Counted from the first letter of the stretch, positions 27,525 to 36,685 are shown. The stretch is 64,000 nucleotides of DNA from J054 sp963850255 (GCA_963850255.1 CAWKLL010000049.1:1-64000), one strand, 5' to 3'. Numbers and translations: made by a program. Notes: a model not told the origin generated them from the letters alone.

Positions 27525-28769
27525 ATGTATCCGCAACATTTTCAGCTCACCGGCCGCCCGTTTACTGGCGGACCTGGTTCACAGTTTCTGGTCCCAAACG
27601 CCCAGGTGGCGTCGGCCGTCGATCATCTGCAGGACGCGCTGTTGTCGCGGGACGCGGTCGCGCTGGTCTCCGGCGGCCCCGGCGTGGGCAAAAGCGCGTT
27701 ACTGGAACACGCGCGCGAAGGCATTGCCGAGCAGGCCGTTACGGCCTGGGCTGATCTGCGCCAGAGCGAACCTGAACAGTTATTCGACGCGCTGCTGCTG
27801 AGCATGGGCGAGGAGCCCGGCGACGGCAGTGGCACGGATTCCTGGCACCGCCTGCGGCGCGCGATCAAAACGCACAATGACGAGGGCCGCAGTGTGACGG
27901 CCGCCATTGATGTCAACGGCATCACGGTGGAGCGTGCCAAACGCCTGCTCCGGCTGGCCTACCTGATGGGCGAACCGGGCTCACAGCTGAATATCGTTCT
28001 GCAGGGACCACATACCCTGCATAAGCTGCTGGATGTTCCGGGCCTGATTCATCTGCGCCAGCGCGTTGTTTTCCGCCATCGGGTACGACCGCTCAGCCAG
28101 ACTGAAACCATGGACTACCTGGTACAACACCTGCAGGCTTGTGGTGGCGATGCCAATACCCTGTGCAACGCCGATGTCGCCCGCAAAGTCTATGAATATG
28201 TTGCCGGTGTGCCGCGCCTGATTAACACGCTGATGGAATCGGCGCTGACCGACGCGGCCGCGCGCCAGGAAGATTGCCTGACAGAGGAACTGATTAGCGG
28301 AGTGGCCAACGGTCTCGGCTGGAAGCCCCTGGGCCGTCGCCAGGCCAGCCTGGCCCAGCGCCGGGCATCTGCCAACGCAGGTGCATCCGCCGCGGCGCCG
28401 ACTAAAGCCCCCGCCCCGGCACCCGCGACGCGACCGGCTGAAGCGCCGACGGCAAAAGCACCACGCTCGCCGGAAGCAGAAATAGCCGCTTCTCCGGACG
28501 CCGCAGCGCAGGCTACGCATAGCGATCTCACCGCTGCGTTGCTGGCCCCCATTGAGCTGAGCATTGACAGCGACGAAGCACCTGCCGCTGCGAAACCCGA
28601 AGTCGCCGGCGCCGCGCCAGCACCCGTCGCCATGGAACCGCCGCCGGGTGTACCCGAAATGGATCCGATGGATACCAGCGCTACCGGCATGTTGCGCCTG
28701 GAGGATCTGGACGACCGGTTCGCCGAGTCAGTGTTCGCTGAAGACGAAGAAAGCAAAGCCACTGCCTGA
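27525..28769 (+). CDS. ExeA/GspA-like AAA ATPase
   Basis: The start at ATG 27525 (MYPQHFQLTGRPFTGGPGSQFLVPNAQVASAVDHLQDAL) matches the N-terminus of ExeA/MshM-like ATPases, whose usual form is Y..hFgl...PF....p..lf. The Walker A motif is SGGPGVGKSAL. The Walker B strand reads VTAAIDVNGI and lacks the DE pair expected in this family. Later motifs include HLRQRVVFRHRVRPLSQTETMDYL and YEYVAGVPRLINTLMESAL (sensor-2-like GVPRLIN). Residues beyond about 285 form an Ala/Pro-rich disordered tail ending in an acidic helix. ExeA-type proteins help to assemble secretins and secretion or pilus machines at the inner membrane. No such genes are adjacent. Confidence 0.82.
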   Translation: MYPQHFQLTGRPFTGGPGSQFLVPNAQVASAVDHLQDALLSRDAVALVSGGPGVGKSALLEHAREGIAEQAVTAWADLRQSEPEQLFDALLLSMGEEPGDGSGTDSWHRLRRAIKTHNDEGRSVTAAIDVNGITVERAKRLLRLAYLMGEPGSQLNIVLQGPHTLHKLLDVPGLIHLRQRVVFRHRVRPLSQTETMDYLVQHLQACGGDANTLCNADVARKVYEYVAGVPRLINTLMESALTDAAARQEDCLTEELISGVANGLGWKPLGRRQASLAQRRASANAGASAAAPTKAPAPAPATRPAEAPTAKAPRSPEAEIAASPDAAAQATHSDLTAALLAPIELSIDSDEAPAAAKPEVAGAAPAPVAMEPPPGVPEMDPMDTSATGMLRLEDLDDRFAESVFAEDEESKATA

Positions 28770-28793
28770 ACCGGCAGAAGATGCACTGTCCGT

Positions 28794-29786
28794 CTAGGCA
28801 GCCATGGCTTCAGCTGCCTCGCGCAGACTCGCACTGTTGATCGCACCCAGGTAACGGGCTTCTCGTCCGGACGCCTTGAGTGTCTTCTTGACGATCCCTT
28901 CCAGATTGGGCCGCTTGCCGGCGGGCTCATCGGCCTTGCCGAGCCCACCGCCAAATTCAACCAGCGTATCAATACCGGCATCCATCGCCGTGGCCAGGCA
29001 GCCTACCCAGTTCACCGGGTTAAACAGCTGAAAGAACAGACGCGTTCGAATCGCTGCGGGATCGGCATCATGCGGCTGGGCCGTGTAGTTTGATAACACC
29101 GGCAGCGAAGCAGCGACAAAGCTGGTCGACTCGAGCACATCGCGAAACAGGGTCGCCGCCTTGACCATGAAATACGTGTGAAAGGCGCCCTCGGTAGCCA
29201 GCGGCACCGCACGCTTGCGCGGGTAGTGCTCACCGACATAGGCCGCCAGGGCCTCAAGATCGCTGTGCCGGCCGCCGACCACCGTTTGCTCCGGTAAATT
29301 GCAGGTCGCCACCTGGCAATAGAAGCGATCGGCTATCTCTGCAGCGGTGACGGCATCCACAGTCAAAGCCAGCATGCCGCCCTCACCGTGCTCACCCATC
29401 AACTCGCCGCGGGTCTTTACCAGCTTCAGGCCATCCTCGAAACTCAAACTCCCCGCCGCCACCAACGCCGTATATTCACCGAGACTATGACCGCCTGCCA
29501 TAGCGGCCTGCAAAGGCCGCCCCAACAGATCTTCACAAACTCTCAAGCAGGCGATCTGATGCGTCATCAGACAGGGCTGCGTATAACGCGTTAGCCCAAT
29601 CTCGCCAGCCGGGTCGCTGAATGACAATTTCGCCATGTCGTAGCCGAGCACCTCGCTGGCCCGTTGGTATGTTTCCCGGGCCAGCGGGAACTCAGCATGC
29701 AGATCACTGCCCATGCCCGGGTATTGAGAGCCCTGACCCGGAAACAGCAACATCAGATTCGATTCGCCCATACTCATCTTCCCCAT
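28794..29786 (-). CDS. Malonyl-CoA:ACP transacylase-like acyltransferase (FabD paralogue)
   Basis: The 330-residue protein has the acyltransferase features: LLFPGQGSQYPGMG near the N-terminus, the nucleophile elbow AGGHSLGEYTALVAAG, KTRGELM (substrate-carboxylate Arg), and the catalytic His in TEGAFHTYFM. Several Met codons near the start (residues 1, 4 and 6) are alternatives. The usual FabD C-terminal NPVxW is present (FNPVNWVGCL), followed by an extended, basic tail of about 40 residues. FabD loads malonyl groups on acyl carrier protein. Because no fab or polyketide genes surround it, this may be a second, specialised copy rather than the housekeeping enzyme. Confidence 0.82.
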   Translation of the reverse strand: MGKMSMGESNLMLLFPGQGSQYPGMGSDLHAEFPLARETYQRASEVLGYDMAKLSFSDPAGEIGLTRYTQPCLMTHQIACLRVCEDLLGRPLQAAMAGGHSLGEYTALVAAGSLSFEDGLKLVKTRGELMGEHGEGGMLALTVDAVTAAEIADRFYCQVATCNLPEQTVVGGRHSDLEALAAYVGEHYPRKRAVPLATEGAFHTYFMVKAATLFRDVLESTSFVAASLPVLSNYTAQPHDADPAAIRTRLFFQLFNPVNWVGCLATAMDAGIDTLVEFGGGLGKADEPAGKRPNLEGIVKKTLKASGREARYLGAINSASLREAAEAMAA

Positions 29787-29834
29787 CGCAATGGCGAAGC
29801 AGGATAAGGCGAGCCGTGCTCATGAACAAGCGCC

Positions 29835-30584
29835 TCAGGCAGCCGCTGCCGCAGCCAGCCATTGTTCAAGCTCGTCAGCGCCGCCAATCAGCTGGCCATC
29901 GATAAAGACCTGCGGATAATTAATCGCACCAGACAATGCGCGCAAGGCTCGATGGGGATAGTCCCGATTCAATACCAGTTCGGCGAAGTCAATGCCGTGC
30001 TCATTCAGCAGGATTTTTGCGCGGCTGCAATGCGGACAGCCCGGACGGGTCAGCAGGGCTACGTCCAGCGGCAGGCCGGCTGATGGCGCCAGGTACTTCA
30101 GCATGGTATCGGCATCCGAGACATGGAACGGATCGCCGGGTTCGTTGGGTTCGATAAACATTTTCTCGATGACGCCGTCACGTACCAGCATCGAGTAGCG
30201 CCAGCTGCGCGGCCCGAAGCCAAGATCGTCGCGATCTACCAGCATGCCCATGCCACGTGTGAAGTGCCCTGAGCCATCGGGAAGAAAGCGTACGCGCTCG
30301 GCATGCTGCTCTTCGGCCCAGGCATTCATGACAAAGGCATCGTTCACCGAGACACAAACCACCTCGTCAACACCCGCCGCCTTCAGAGCCGGCGTTAATT
30401 CATCGTAGCGCGGCACATGGCTGGACGAGCACGTGGGCGTAAACGCACCCGGCAGCGAGAACACCACCACGGTGCGCCCTGCGAAAATTTCTTCGCTGCT
30501 AACCTCCTGCCAGTCACTGCCCACACGGGTCCGAAAAGTTGTCTTCGGGACGCGCTGTCCCTCGCGATTCTCAGTCATTGTCAA
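29835..30584 (-). CDS. Hybrid peroxiredoxin (Prx5)-glutaredoxin fusion
   Basis: This 249-residue fusion has a Prx5 domain (residues about 10-165) with the peroxidatic cysteine in PGAFTPTCSSSHVPRY. It is followed by a glutaredoxin domain (about 172-245) with RPGCPHCSRAK as the active site and YPQVFIDGQLIGGADEL for glutathione binding. The Grx motif is CPHC rather than the common CPYC. Hybrid enzymes of this type reduce peroxides with glutathione directly. It lies 60 bp downstream of dps on the same strand, with oxyR divergent, which is a typical OxyR-controlled peroxide defence block. Confidence 0.95.
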   Translation of the reverse strand: MTMTENREGQRVPKTTFRTRVGSDWQEVSSEEIFAGRTVVVFSLPGAFTPTCSSSHVPRYDELTPALKAAGVDEVVCVSVNDAFVMNAWAEEQHAERVRFLPDGSGHFTRGMGMLVDRDDLGFGPRSWRYSMLVRDGVIEKMFIEPNEPGDPFHVSDADTMLKYLAPSAGLPLDVALLTRPGCPHCSRAKILLNEHGIDFAELVLNRDYPHRALRALSGAINYPQVFIDGQLIGGADELEQWLAAAAAA

Positions 30585-30644
30585 TCTCCAGATTAGTAAT
30601 TTTGAGTAAACAGGAACCGATTCTGCCGGTGCCGATGGTCAAGC

Positions 30645-31115
30645 TCAGGTTTCCAGCATGCTGCGCAGCATCCAGGCGTTCTTCTCATGAATCTGCATCC
30701 GTTGCGTCAGCAAATCCGCAGACGGTTCGTCGTTGGCAGCATCCACCAGCGGAAAAATTTCCCGCGCGGTTCTCACCACCGTTTCCTGGGCAACCACCAG
30801 GTTGCGCAGCATGTCCTCGGCGCTGGGTACTTCGGTCTCTTCTTCGATATCCGTCAGTTCAGCGAAGGCCTGATAGCTGCCCGGCGCCGGCAAGCCCAGG
30901 GCGCGAATGCGTTCGGCAATCACGTCCACGGCCAGCGCCAGTTCGTTATATTGATCCTCGAACATCAGGTGCAGCGTATTGAACATCGGGCCGGTGACGT
31001 TCCAGTGGTAGTTGTGAGTCTTCAGGTACAGGGTGTAACTGTCGGCCAGTAGCTTGCCCAGTCCGGCGGCTATCGCCTTGCGGTCAGGTTCCTGGATGCC
31101 GATATTGATGCTCAT
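30645..31115 (-). CDS. dps: Dps/ferritin-like DNA-binding and iron-storage protein
   Basis: The 156-residue protein (MSINIGIQEPDRKAIAAGLGKLLADSYTLYLKTHNYHWNVTGPMF) carries the Dps inter-subunit ferroxidase site residues. The His pair is in THNYHWNV, and the acidic residues are in FEDQYNELALAVDVIAERIRALG. Start 31115 is chosen because the upstream frame to 31148 lacks family similarity and a GAGGA-like site precedes it. Dps dodecamers oxidise Fe(II) with H2O2 and shield DNA. The short N-terminus lacks the Lys-rich tail of E. coli Dps, so DNA binding may be weak. It is divergent from oxyR. Confidence 0.93.
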   Translation of the reverse strand: MSINIGIQEPDRKAIAAGLGKLLADSYTLYLKTHNYHWNVTGPMFNTLHLMFEDQYNELALAVDVIAERIRALGLPAPGSYQAFAELTDIEEETEVPSAEDMLRNLVVAQETVVRTAREIFPLVDAANDEPSADLLTQRMQIHEKNAWMLRSMLET

Positions 31116-31183
31116 GAGCTGTTCTCCTCGGTTCTTGCGGCCGGGCATGTGCCGGCGATGGAGCTACTGTAGGCTAGCCATTT

Positions 31184-31200
31184 ATCCTATTCATTAGGAT
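31184..31200. promoter_or_regulatory. Palindrome in the dps-oxyR divergent promoter region
   Basis: ATCCTA at 31184-31189 and TAGGAT at 31195-31200 form a perfect 6-bp dyad with a 5-bp spacer. An AT-rich stretch follows. A separate GGCTAGCC palindrome is at 31172-31179. LysR-type regulators such as OxyR bind T-N11-A dyads in exactly this position, and the spacing here fits a TA-centred half-site. It does not match the ATAG-N7-CTAT OxyR consensus exactly. Confidence 0.5.
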
Positions 31201-31247
31201 TTTTTTACTTTATTATTCGTTTTTTTAGTTCTTTACACGTTCCCGCC

Positions 31248-32168
31248 ATGATCCCTGCAGCACGACGGCCGACCTTTAAGCAGCTCAGTTACTTCCTGGC
31301 ACTGGAAGCGCAGGAGCATTTCGGGCGCGCCGCGGAGGCTTGCAGCGTGTCGCCCTCGGCCTTCAGCGTGGCCATACAGGAACTCGAGAACCAGCTCGGC
31401 GTGCAGCTCATCGACCGCTCCCGGCGCCAGATAGCCATTACCCGCCTGGGGCGTGAGGTCGCGGCGCAGGCGCGTTTGGTACTCAGGGACCTGGACCAGC
31501 TTACGGACCTGGCCGACGCCAACCATAAACCCCTGAGCGGACGGCTCACCCTGGGCGTAATTCCGACCATCGCGCCCTTCCTGCTGCCGCGCTGGCTGCC
31601 GGAACTGAAACGCGCCTATCCCGAACTCAAGTTGTATTTCCGCGAGGGCCAGACACAACTGTTGCTGGAACAATTGGCCAGCGGCGATCTCGACCTGGTG
31701 CTGCTGGCACTGCCCTACGCCACCCGCCAGCTCCAGGTCATGCCGCTATTTGAAGATCGATTCCTGCTCGCCTGCCACGCTGACACGACACTGGTTGACC
31801 CGCAAAATTTTTCCCTTAACCGGGTGACGGCGGAAAGCGTGTTGCTGCTGGAAGACGGCCACTGTCTGCGCGATCACGCGCTGGCCGCCTGCGGAGTTCA
31901 GGACCTGGAATCAATCAACCGTTTTTCCGCCTCGAGTCTGTTTACATTGCTGGGCATGGTTGACGAAGACCTGGGCATAACCTTTCTACCGGAAATGGCT
32001 ATTGACTCCGCCCTGCTGTCGCAGACCAGCATCAAGACTTACCCGATGAAGCGTGAAGCGCGGCGCGAGATTGCCCTGGTCTGGCGCAAAGCCAGCGCTC
32101 GCAGCGACGAATTCACCGAACTTGGCCAACACCTTATTGACAATGCCGCAGGTGATTGCGAGCCGTGA
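31248..32168 (+). CDS. oxyR: Hydrogen-peroxide-responsive LysR regulator OxyR
   Basis: This 306-residue LysR-type activator has an N-terminal winged helix (FKQLSYFLALEAQEHFGRAAEACSVSPSAFSVAIQELENQLG). The effector domain contains EDGHCLRDHALAACG, placing Cys206 and Cys215 nine residues apart, exactly as Cys199 and Cys208 of E. coli OxyR, which form the H2O2-induced disulfide. The LTLGVIPTIAPFLLP start of the effector domain is also OxyR-like. It is transcribed away from dps and the peroxiredoxin-glutaredoxin gene, which are its expected targets. The downstream gene starts 34 bp later. Confidence 0.95.
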   Translation: MIPAARRPTFKQLSYFLALEAQEHFGRAAEACSVSPSAFSVAIQELENQLGVQLIDRSRRQIAITRLGREVAAQARLVLRDLDQLTDLADANHKPLSGRLTLGVIPTIAPFLLPRWLPELKRAYPELKLYFREGQTQLLLEQLASGDLDLVLLALPYATRQLQVMPLFEDRFLLACHADTTLVDPQNFSLNRVTAESVLLLEDGHCLRDHALAACGVQDLESINRFSASSLFTLLGMVDEDLGITFLPEMAIDSALLSQTSIKTYPMKREARREIALVWRKASARSDEFTELGQHLIDNAAGDCEP

Positions 32169-32202
32169 TCTGTGCGTAGGAGCAAGCTAGACTCCGCACT
32201 GC

Positions 32203-33324
32203 ATGAACGACTCAACTCACGGGCCACCGCCGCCAGAAAATCCGCAACGCATCCTGATCGTTGTGCTGCCCGCGCTGGGTGACGTATTGCTGGCGACGGG
32301 TCTGATCGCGGCGGTAAAACGACGCTATCCACAAGCCGGCATCGACGTTGTACTGCGTGCCGGCCAGGCCGGCATCCTGGCTGGTAACCCAGACGTCGCC
32401 GCTGTCATCGAGCATGAGCGGCGTCCCGGCCGACGGCTTAGCTTGCGTTATCTCACCTGCCTGTTCCGGCGCTATGACCTGGCGATCAGCGCGGCCACGG
32501 TCGATCGCGCCGCGCTAATTTGCCTGGCAGCGGCCGCCTATCGCGTCGGCGTCATACCTGCCCGCGGGCGCGGACGCTGGTGGAAAACACGGCTTTTTCA
32601 GCGCTGGTTTACCGCTGACAATTCTCTGCATACGGTGCGCCAGAACCAGGCCATCGCCGACCTGCTGGATCTTGGCATGGCCAGTCCTTTAGTCGCACCA
32701 ACGAGCAGTGAGGGTAAACAGGCCGTAACCCAGGCACTCGGCCCGGAATGGCAGACACAGCGTTACGCGGTTCTGCATCCGACACCAGCGGTGCCGGTCA
32801 AACGCTGGCCGGCATCGGCCTGGGCAGAGCTGGCAGACTGGCTGGTGCAGAAGGGCTATCGAGTCGTCGTTACCGGCGGCCCGGGAGACAGCGAAGCGGA
32901 CTACCTGGACAAGCTGCGCGCAGGCTTTCGCAGCCCCGCTGACTGGCTGCCCGGCCGGCTAAGCCTGGCTGATATGAGCACACTGCTGGGCCAAGCGGCA
33001 GTGTACGTGGGCGTGGACACCCTGGTCAGCCATCTAGCCGCCGCTAACGGCACCCCGTGCATCACCTTGTTCGGCCCGACGGACCCCGCCAAATGGGCGC
33101 CCTGGCCACAGGGCCAGGACACGCGACAGAACCCCTTCGCACGCCAGGGCTCAGACAAAGTCGGCAACGTCACTGTGGTGCAGGGCAACGGCGACTGTGT
33201 GCCCTGCCTCAAGTCCGGATGCCTGAATCGCTGGGACAGCTATAGTCGCTGCCTTGATGAACTCAGCGCGGCGCGCGTAATCAGCGCCACCGCAGCAGCC
33301 ATCGACGAGCCAGTTACGCGCTGA
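32203..33324 (+). CDS. Glycosyltransferase family 9 (heptosyltransferase-like)
   Basis: The 373-residue protein has the two-domain GT-B layout of ADP-heptose:LPS heptosyltransferases: RILIVVLPALGDVLLATGLIAAVKRRYPQA at the start, PVKRWPASAWAELADWL mid-protein, and VYVGVDTLVSHLAAANGTPCITLFGPTDPAKWAPW near the C-terminus (donor-binding region). Such enzymes add heptose to lipid A-Kdo core or to related cell-surface glycans at the inner membrane. No LPS core genes lie beside it. It follows oxyR by 34 bp and overlaps the convergent avtA by 11 bp. Cys-rich GDCVPCLKSGCLNRW near the end is typical of some GT9 members. Confidence 0.88.
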   Translation: MNDSTHGPPPPENPQRILIVVLPALGDVLLATGLIAAVKRRYPQAGIDVVLRAGQAGILAGNPDVAAVIEHERRPGRRLSLRYLTCLFRRYDLAISAATVDRAALICLAAAAYRVGVIPARGRGRWWKTRLFQRWFTADNSLHTVRQNQAIADLLDLGMASPLVAPTSSEGKQAVTQALGPEWQTQRYAVLHPTPAVPVKRWPASAWAELADWLVQKGYRVVVTGGPGDSEADYLDKLRAGFRSPADWLPGRLSLADMSTLLGQAAVYVGVDTLVSHLAAANGTPCITLFGPTDPAKWAPWPQGQDTRQNPFARQGSDKVGNVTVVQGNGDCVPCLKSGCLNRWDSYSRCLDELSAARVISATAAAIDEPVTR

Positions 33325-34564
33325 GTGCGCGAACTTCTTCACCGATGATCTCGATACCACGGCGCACCTGCGCCGGATCCTGGGCGTAACTCAAACGAAT
33401 GCACTGATGTTGATGCGACCAGTCGTCCTGCAAGCCGGGAAAAAAATGATGCCCGGGCAGCACAAATACGCCGCGGGCTTTCAGGCGCTCATACAAGGCC
33501 TGGCTGGTCACCGGTAGTTCGGGTAGCCACAACCAGAGAAACAGCGCACCTTCGGGCTTATGCACGAAATATTCTGTACCGGCCATTGATTCCTGCAACC
33601 AGGCTAAAGCCTGAGCCGCGCGTTGCCGGTAGAAGGGCTTAATAACATCACGACTGAGCGGAATAATTTCACCGCTGCTGACCAGCTCGCGAACCAGCAC
33701 TGCACCGACGCTGCTTACCGCGAGGCTGGCTATGGCGTTGACACTGGCGATGGCGTCGACGATCTCTTCCTGGGCAATAATGATGCCGGTACGCACCGCC
33801 GGCAAACCGATTTTCGACAAACTCATGCAGAGAATGACATTGTCGTCCCAGTAGGGTTTGGCGTCGGTAAACACAATTTGCGGAAACGGCAGGCCGTAAG
33901 CGTTGTCCAGAATCAGCGGCACATCGTGATCGCGGGCCAGCGCGGCCAGCTGCTCGACTTCCGCGTCGCTGTGCACGTTGCCGGTGGGATTACAGGGGCG
34001 CGAGACACAGACGGCGTTTACCTCGTCGCCAAGCTTCAGGTGCTCGAAGTCAACGTGATACTTGAACAAACGATCATCCAGGTACTCGATGGCCGGGCGC
34101 TGCGCGGTGAATAGTTCTTCCGTCACGCCAAGATCGTTGTAGCCGGCGTACTCAGGCACCATCGGCAAGAGGATGCGCCGCGACAGCCCGTCGTCGCAGG
34201 GACCCGCCAACAGGTTAAACAGCAGGAAAAAGCCGCTTTGACTGCCACCGGTCAAAGCGATGTTTTGCGGACCCAGCGGCCAGCCGTATTCGCGTTTCAG
34301 CAGCGCTGCCAATGCGGTGCGAAACTGGAGTTCGCCCGCGGGCGACGCGTAGTCTGCGAGCATGCGCCGCAGTTCACGCGGCGTGTCTGCAATCTCACGC
34401 AGGCGCTTTGCCAGCAGCTCGAGAACCTCCGGAATATGCGCCGGGTTACCGCCACCCAGCATCATGGCCGGCGATTCGCTGGCCATAGCCTCACCAAGAT
34501 CATCCATCAGCTCCCGCGCGCCGCTGCGGCGCGTGAAGCGCTGACCAAAAGTCGAGAGTTTCAT
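33314..34564 (-). CDS. avtA: Valine-pyruvate aminotransferase
   Basis: This PLP-dependent fold type I transaminase is colinear with E. coli AvtA over its whole 416 residues: FGQRFTRRSGARELMDDL, MLGGGNPAHIPEV, NIALTGGSQSGFFLLFNLLAG, PEYAGYNDLG, KYHVDFEHL, CVSRPCNPTGNV, DNAYGLPFP, LCMSLSKIGLPAVRTGIIIA (PLP Lys), FVHKPEGALFLWLWLPELP and PGHHFFPGL. AvtA transfers the amino group between alanine and 2-ketoisovalerate. It may form a leftward unit with the ThDP enzyme, whose stop lies 86 bp upstream. Whether they share a pathway is not shown. Confidence 0.95.
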   Translation of the reverse strand: MKLSTFGQRFTRRSGARELMDDLGEAMASESPAMMLGGGNPAHIPEVLELLAKRLREIADTPRELRRMLADYASPAGELQFRTALAALLKREYGWPLGPQNIALTGGSQSGFFLLFNLLAGPCDDGLSRRILLPMVPEYAGYNDLGVTEELFTAQRPAIEYLDDRLFKYHVDFEHLKLGDEVNAVCVSRPCNPTGNVHSDAEVEQLAALARDHDVPLILDNAYGLPFPQIVFTDAKPYWDDNVILCMSLSKIGLPAVRTGIIIAQEEIVDAIASVNAIASLAVSSVGAVLVRELVSSGEIIPLSRDVIKPFYRQRAAQALAWLQESMAGTEYFVHKPEGALFLWLWLPELPVTSQALYERLKARGVFVLPGHHFFPGLQDDWSHQHQCIRLSYAQDPAQVRRGIEIIGEEVRALSA

Positions 34565-34650
34565 GACAGGCTGGGCTTCGAAGCCGAATGAAAATGGCTG
34601 GGTATTGTCACAGAAGCAATCTGCGAATCACAGCGCAGGCGGCGGGAGTT

Positions 34651-36564
34651 TTAAACGCGTCGAGTCCTTTCAGACGCGATGGAAATCTGCGGGTACCAGG
34701 TTTCCTCGGTTGGCTGACCCTTGCGATCCAGCTGCATGATGACAGCATCGATCAGGAACGGCCGCCCTTCTCGCGTTACGTCCCTGGCACGCTTGAGGGC
34801 CTTGATCAGGCCATCCGGATCGTTGACCGTGGCCGCGTCAATTTCAAAGCTGCGCGCCAGGCCGGCGAAGTCAACCTGCGGATCGCCGAGGTAGCAGGTG
34901 ATATCGCGCCATTGCTCACGCCGCGCCTCATCACGCATCAGCGGCGAGCGGTCCTGGATACGATTACGCTCATTGTCGTAACTGCGATTATTGAACACCA
35001 CCATGATGATGGGGATGTCATAGCGCGCCGCGGTCCACAGCGCTTCAATCTGTCCGAATAACAAGGCGCCGTCGCCGACGACGCAGGCAACCTGGCGGTC
35101 CGGTTTAGCCACTTTTGCACCCATGGCAGCACCCAGGCTCCAGCCCAGCGCATAACCCGTAGTCTGGCCAACCAGCCATTTCTTGCCCAGGTCAAAGTTC
35201 ATCCAGTAATACGGCGTGCGGTAGTCGAGTTCTGCGACCACAATGGCATCCTCTTCCAGCGCGCGGTCCAGTTCGAACGACAGGCGCTCCCAGGAAAGAG
35301 GGCTGGCGTTCCAATGTGTCTTCGCTGCCTGCAAGCGTTTCTCGTCCGCCAGCGCCTGCTGCTCGCGCGCGGCTGCCAGGCGCGGGGCGCTGATTTTCTG
35401 CAAGCGATCCGCCGTCGCCATGGACTTCACGGTCTCGGTCAAGGCCTCAATGGTTTCCTGCATGCCGGCGGCGATAGCAATATCCGTCGGATACACGTTG
35501 GCAATGGATTCATATTCGATGCGCGCGTGGACCGTGCGTGCCTTGCGTGGTACGGGGGCGGTAAACAAACCCGGATCGGGCGCCGGTGCGCCCAGATTGA
35601 TGAACAAGTCCGTGCGCGCCAGCCCGCGCGGCACGCCCAGGCCATAGAAACCCGCGAACAGCGAATGGCGAAACGGCACGTCGCCGTAAACGCTAAAGCC
35701 CTGTGCCACCGGCGCACCCACAAGCTCAGCCAATTCCATCAGCGCCGCATTCGCGCCGGCCCGTGTTACCTCAGCGCCCGCGCATAAAAGCGGTGACTTG
35801 GCATCCAGCAGCCAGCGCGCGGTGGTTTCAATCAAGGCAGGATCCGGCGGCATTTTCATGGAAACCTTAAAGCGATCCTGCGGATAAATTTGCTGGCGCA
35901 GATTACGCTCGCCGAGAATATTCAGCGGAAAGCGCACATGCACAGGGCCACCCGGCGGCGTTCCGGCTACCTTGATAGCGCGGCGGGTCATTTCACTTAC
36001 CTGTTTCCCGTTGCTGACTTCCCAGCGCCACTTGGTGAACTGTTCCAGGGGCTCCAGCCAGTCCTGCATTTGCTGGAAGGTATTGCGACCCGGACGTTCG
36101 TTGCTGGGACCGTCAGAAAAAACCGCGATAGAAGAGCGATCTTTCCAGGCGTTGTAGAGGTTATTCAGGGTGCTCGGTATCGCTACCCCCGGCACAAACA
36201 ACACGGCCGTCTCGCCACTGGCCAGTTCATAGCCATGGGCCATGCTGGTGGCCTGGGATTCAGCAATGGAAAGAATCAGGCGCGTCTGGTCCTGCACTGC
36301 CAGCGCGTCGAAGAACGGCGACATTCCGGTGGCCGTGGTACCGAAGATGTTACGCACGCCGGCTGCCTGCAGGGTTGCCAGCAATATCTCGCTGCCGGTG
36401 CCCTCAATCCGCTCGCCAAGCTCCGGCGGCGGAATCTGGGCGCTGGCCAGGGAGCCCGTAACGGACTGTACGGCTGCAGCACTATAGCCGAGCGCGGCCA
36501 GGCCCCTGGCAAAGTCGCGCCGGGAAATTTCCAGGTCGATGAATCGCTTGAGTAAGTCGCGCAT
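34651..36564 (-). CDS. Tat-type exported ThDP-dependent enzyme (benzoylformate decarboxylase/acetolactate synthase fold)
   Basis: This 637-residue protein opens with a Tat signal: SRRDFARGLAALGYSAAA (RR at 15-16) and SLASAQ near residues 38-43. The rest is a three-domain ThDP fold. It has the cofactor-activating Glu in AESQATSMAHGYE (Glu102), VPGVAIPSTLNNLYNAW, PVHVRFPLN, SPLLCAGAEVTRAGA in the middle domain, and the diphosphate motif GDGALLFGQIEALWTAARYDIPIIMVVFNNRSYDNERN. The family decarboxylates 2-keto acids or joins them. Export of a ThDP enzyme is unusual because cofactor loading must precede Tat transport. It lies 121 bp after the TonB receptor and 86 bp before avtA. Confidence 0.88.
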   Translation of the reverse strand: MRDLLKRFIDLEISRRDFARGLAALGYSAAAVQSVTGSLASAQIPPPELGERIEGTGSEILLATLQAAGVRNIFGTTATGMSPFFDALAVQDQTRLILSIAESQATSMAHGYELASGETAVLFVPGVAIPSTLNNLYNAWKDRSSIAVFSDGPSNERPGRNTFQQMQDWLEPLEQFTKWRWEVSNGKQVSEMTRRAIKVAGTPPGGPVHVRFPLNILGERNLRQQIYPQDRFKVSMKMPPDPALIETTARWLLDAKSPLLCAGAEVTRAGANAALMELAELVGAPVAQGFSVYGDVPFRHSLFAGFYGLGVPRGLARTDLFINLGAPAPDPGLFTAPVPRKARTVHARIEYESIANVYPTDIAIAAGMQETIEALTETVKSMATADRLQKISAPRLAAAREQQALADEKRLQAAKTHWNASPLSWERLSFELDRALEEDAIVVAELDYRTPYYWMNFDLGKKWLVGQTTGYALGWSLGAAMGAKVAKPDRQVACVVGDGALLFGQIEALWTAARYDIPIIMVVFNNRSYDNERNRIQDRSPLMRDEARREQWRDITCYLGDPQVDFAGLARSFEIDAATVNDPDGLIKALKRARDVTREGRPFLIDAVIMQLDRKGQPTEETWYPQISIASERTRRV

Positions 36565-36685
36565 GCGGCGTCTCCGCTGTAATTCCCACCCTGTCGCCGC
36601 GTCATGAGTCGCTCGACGACGACTGCCCGTCTGCGAAGAAAGCCCAGGTCGGATCGACTACGACGCTATAACGGCGTTCGCCTGA

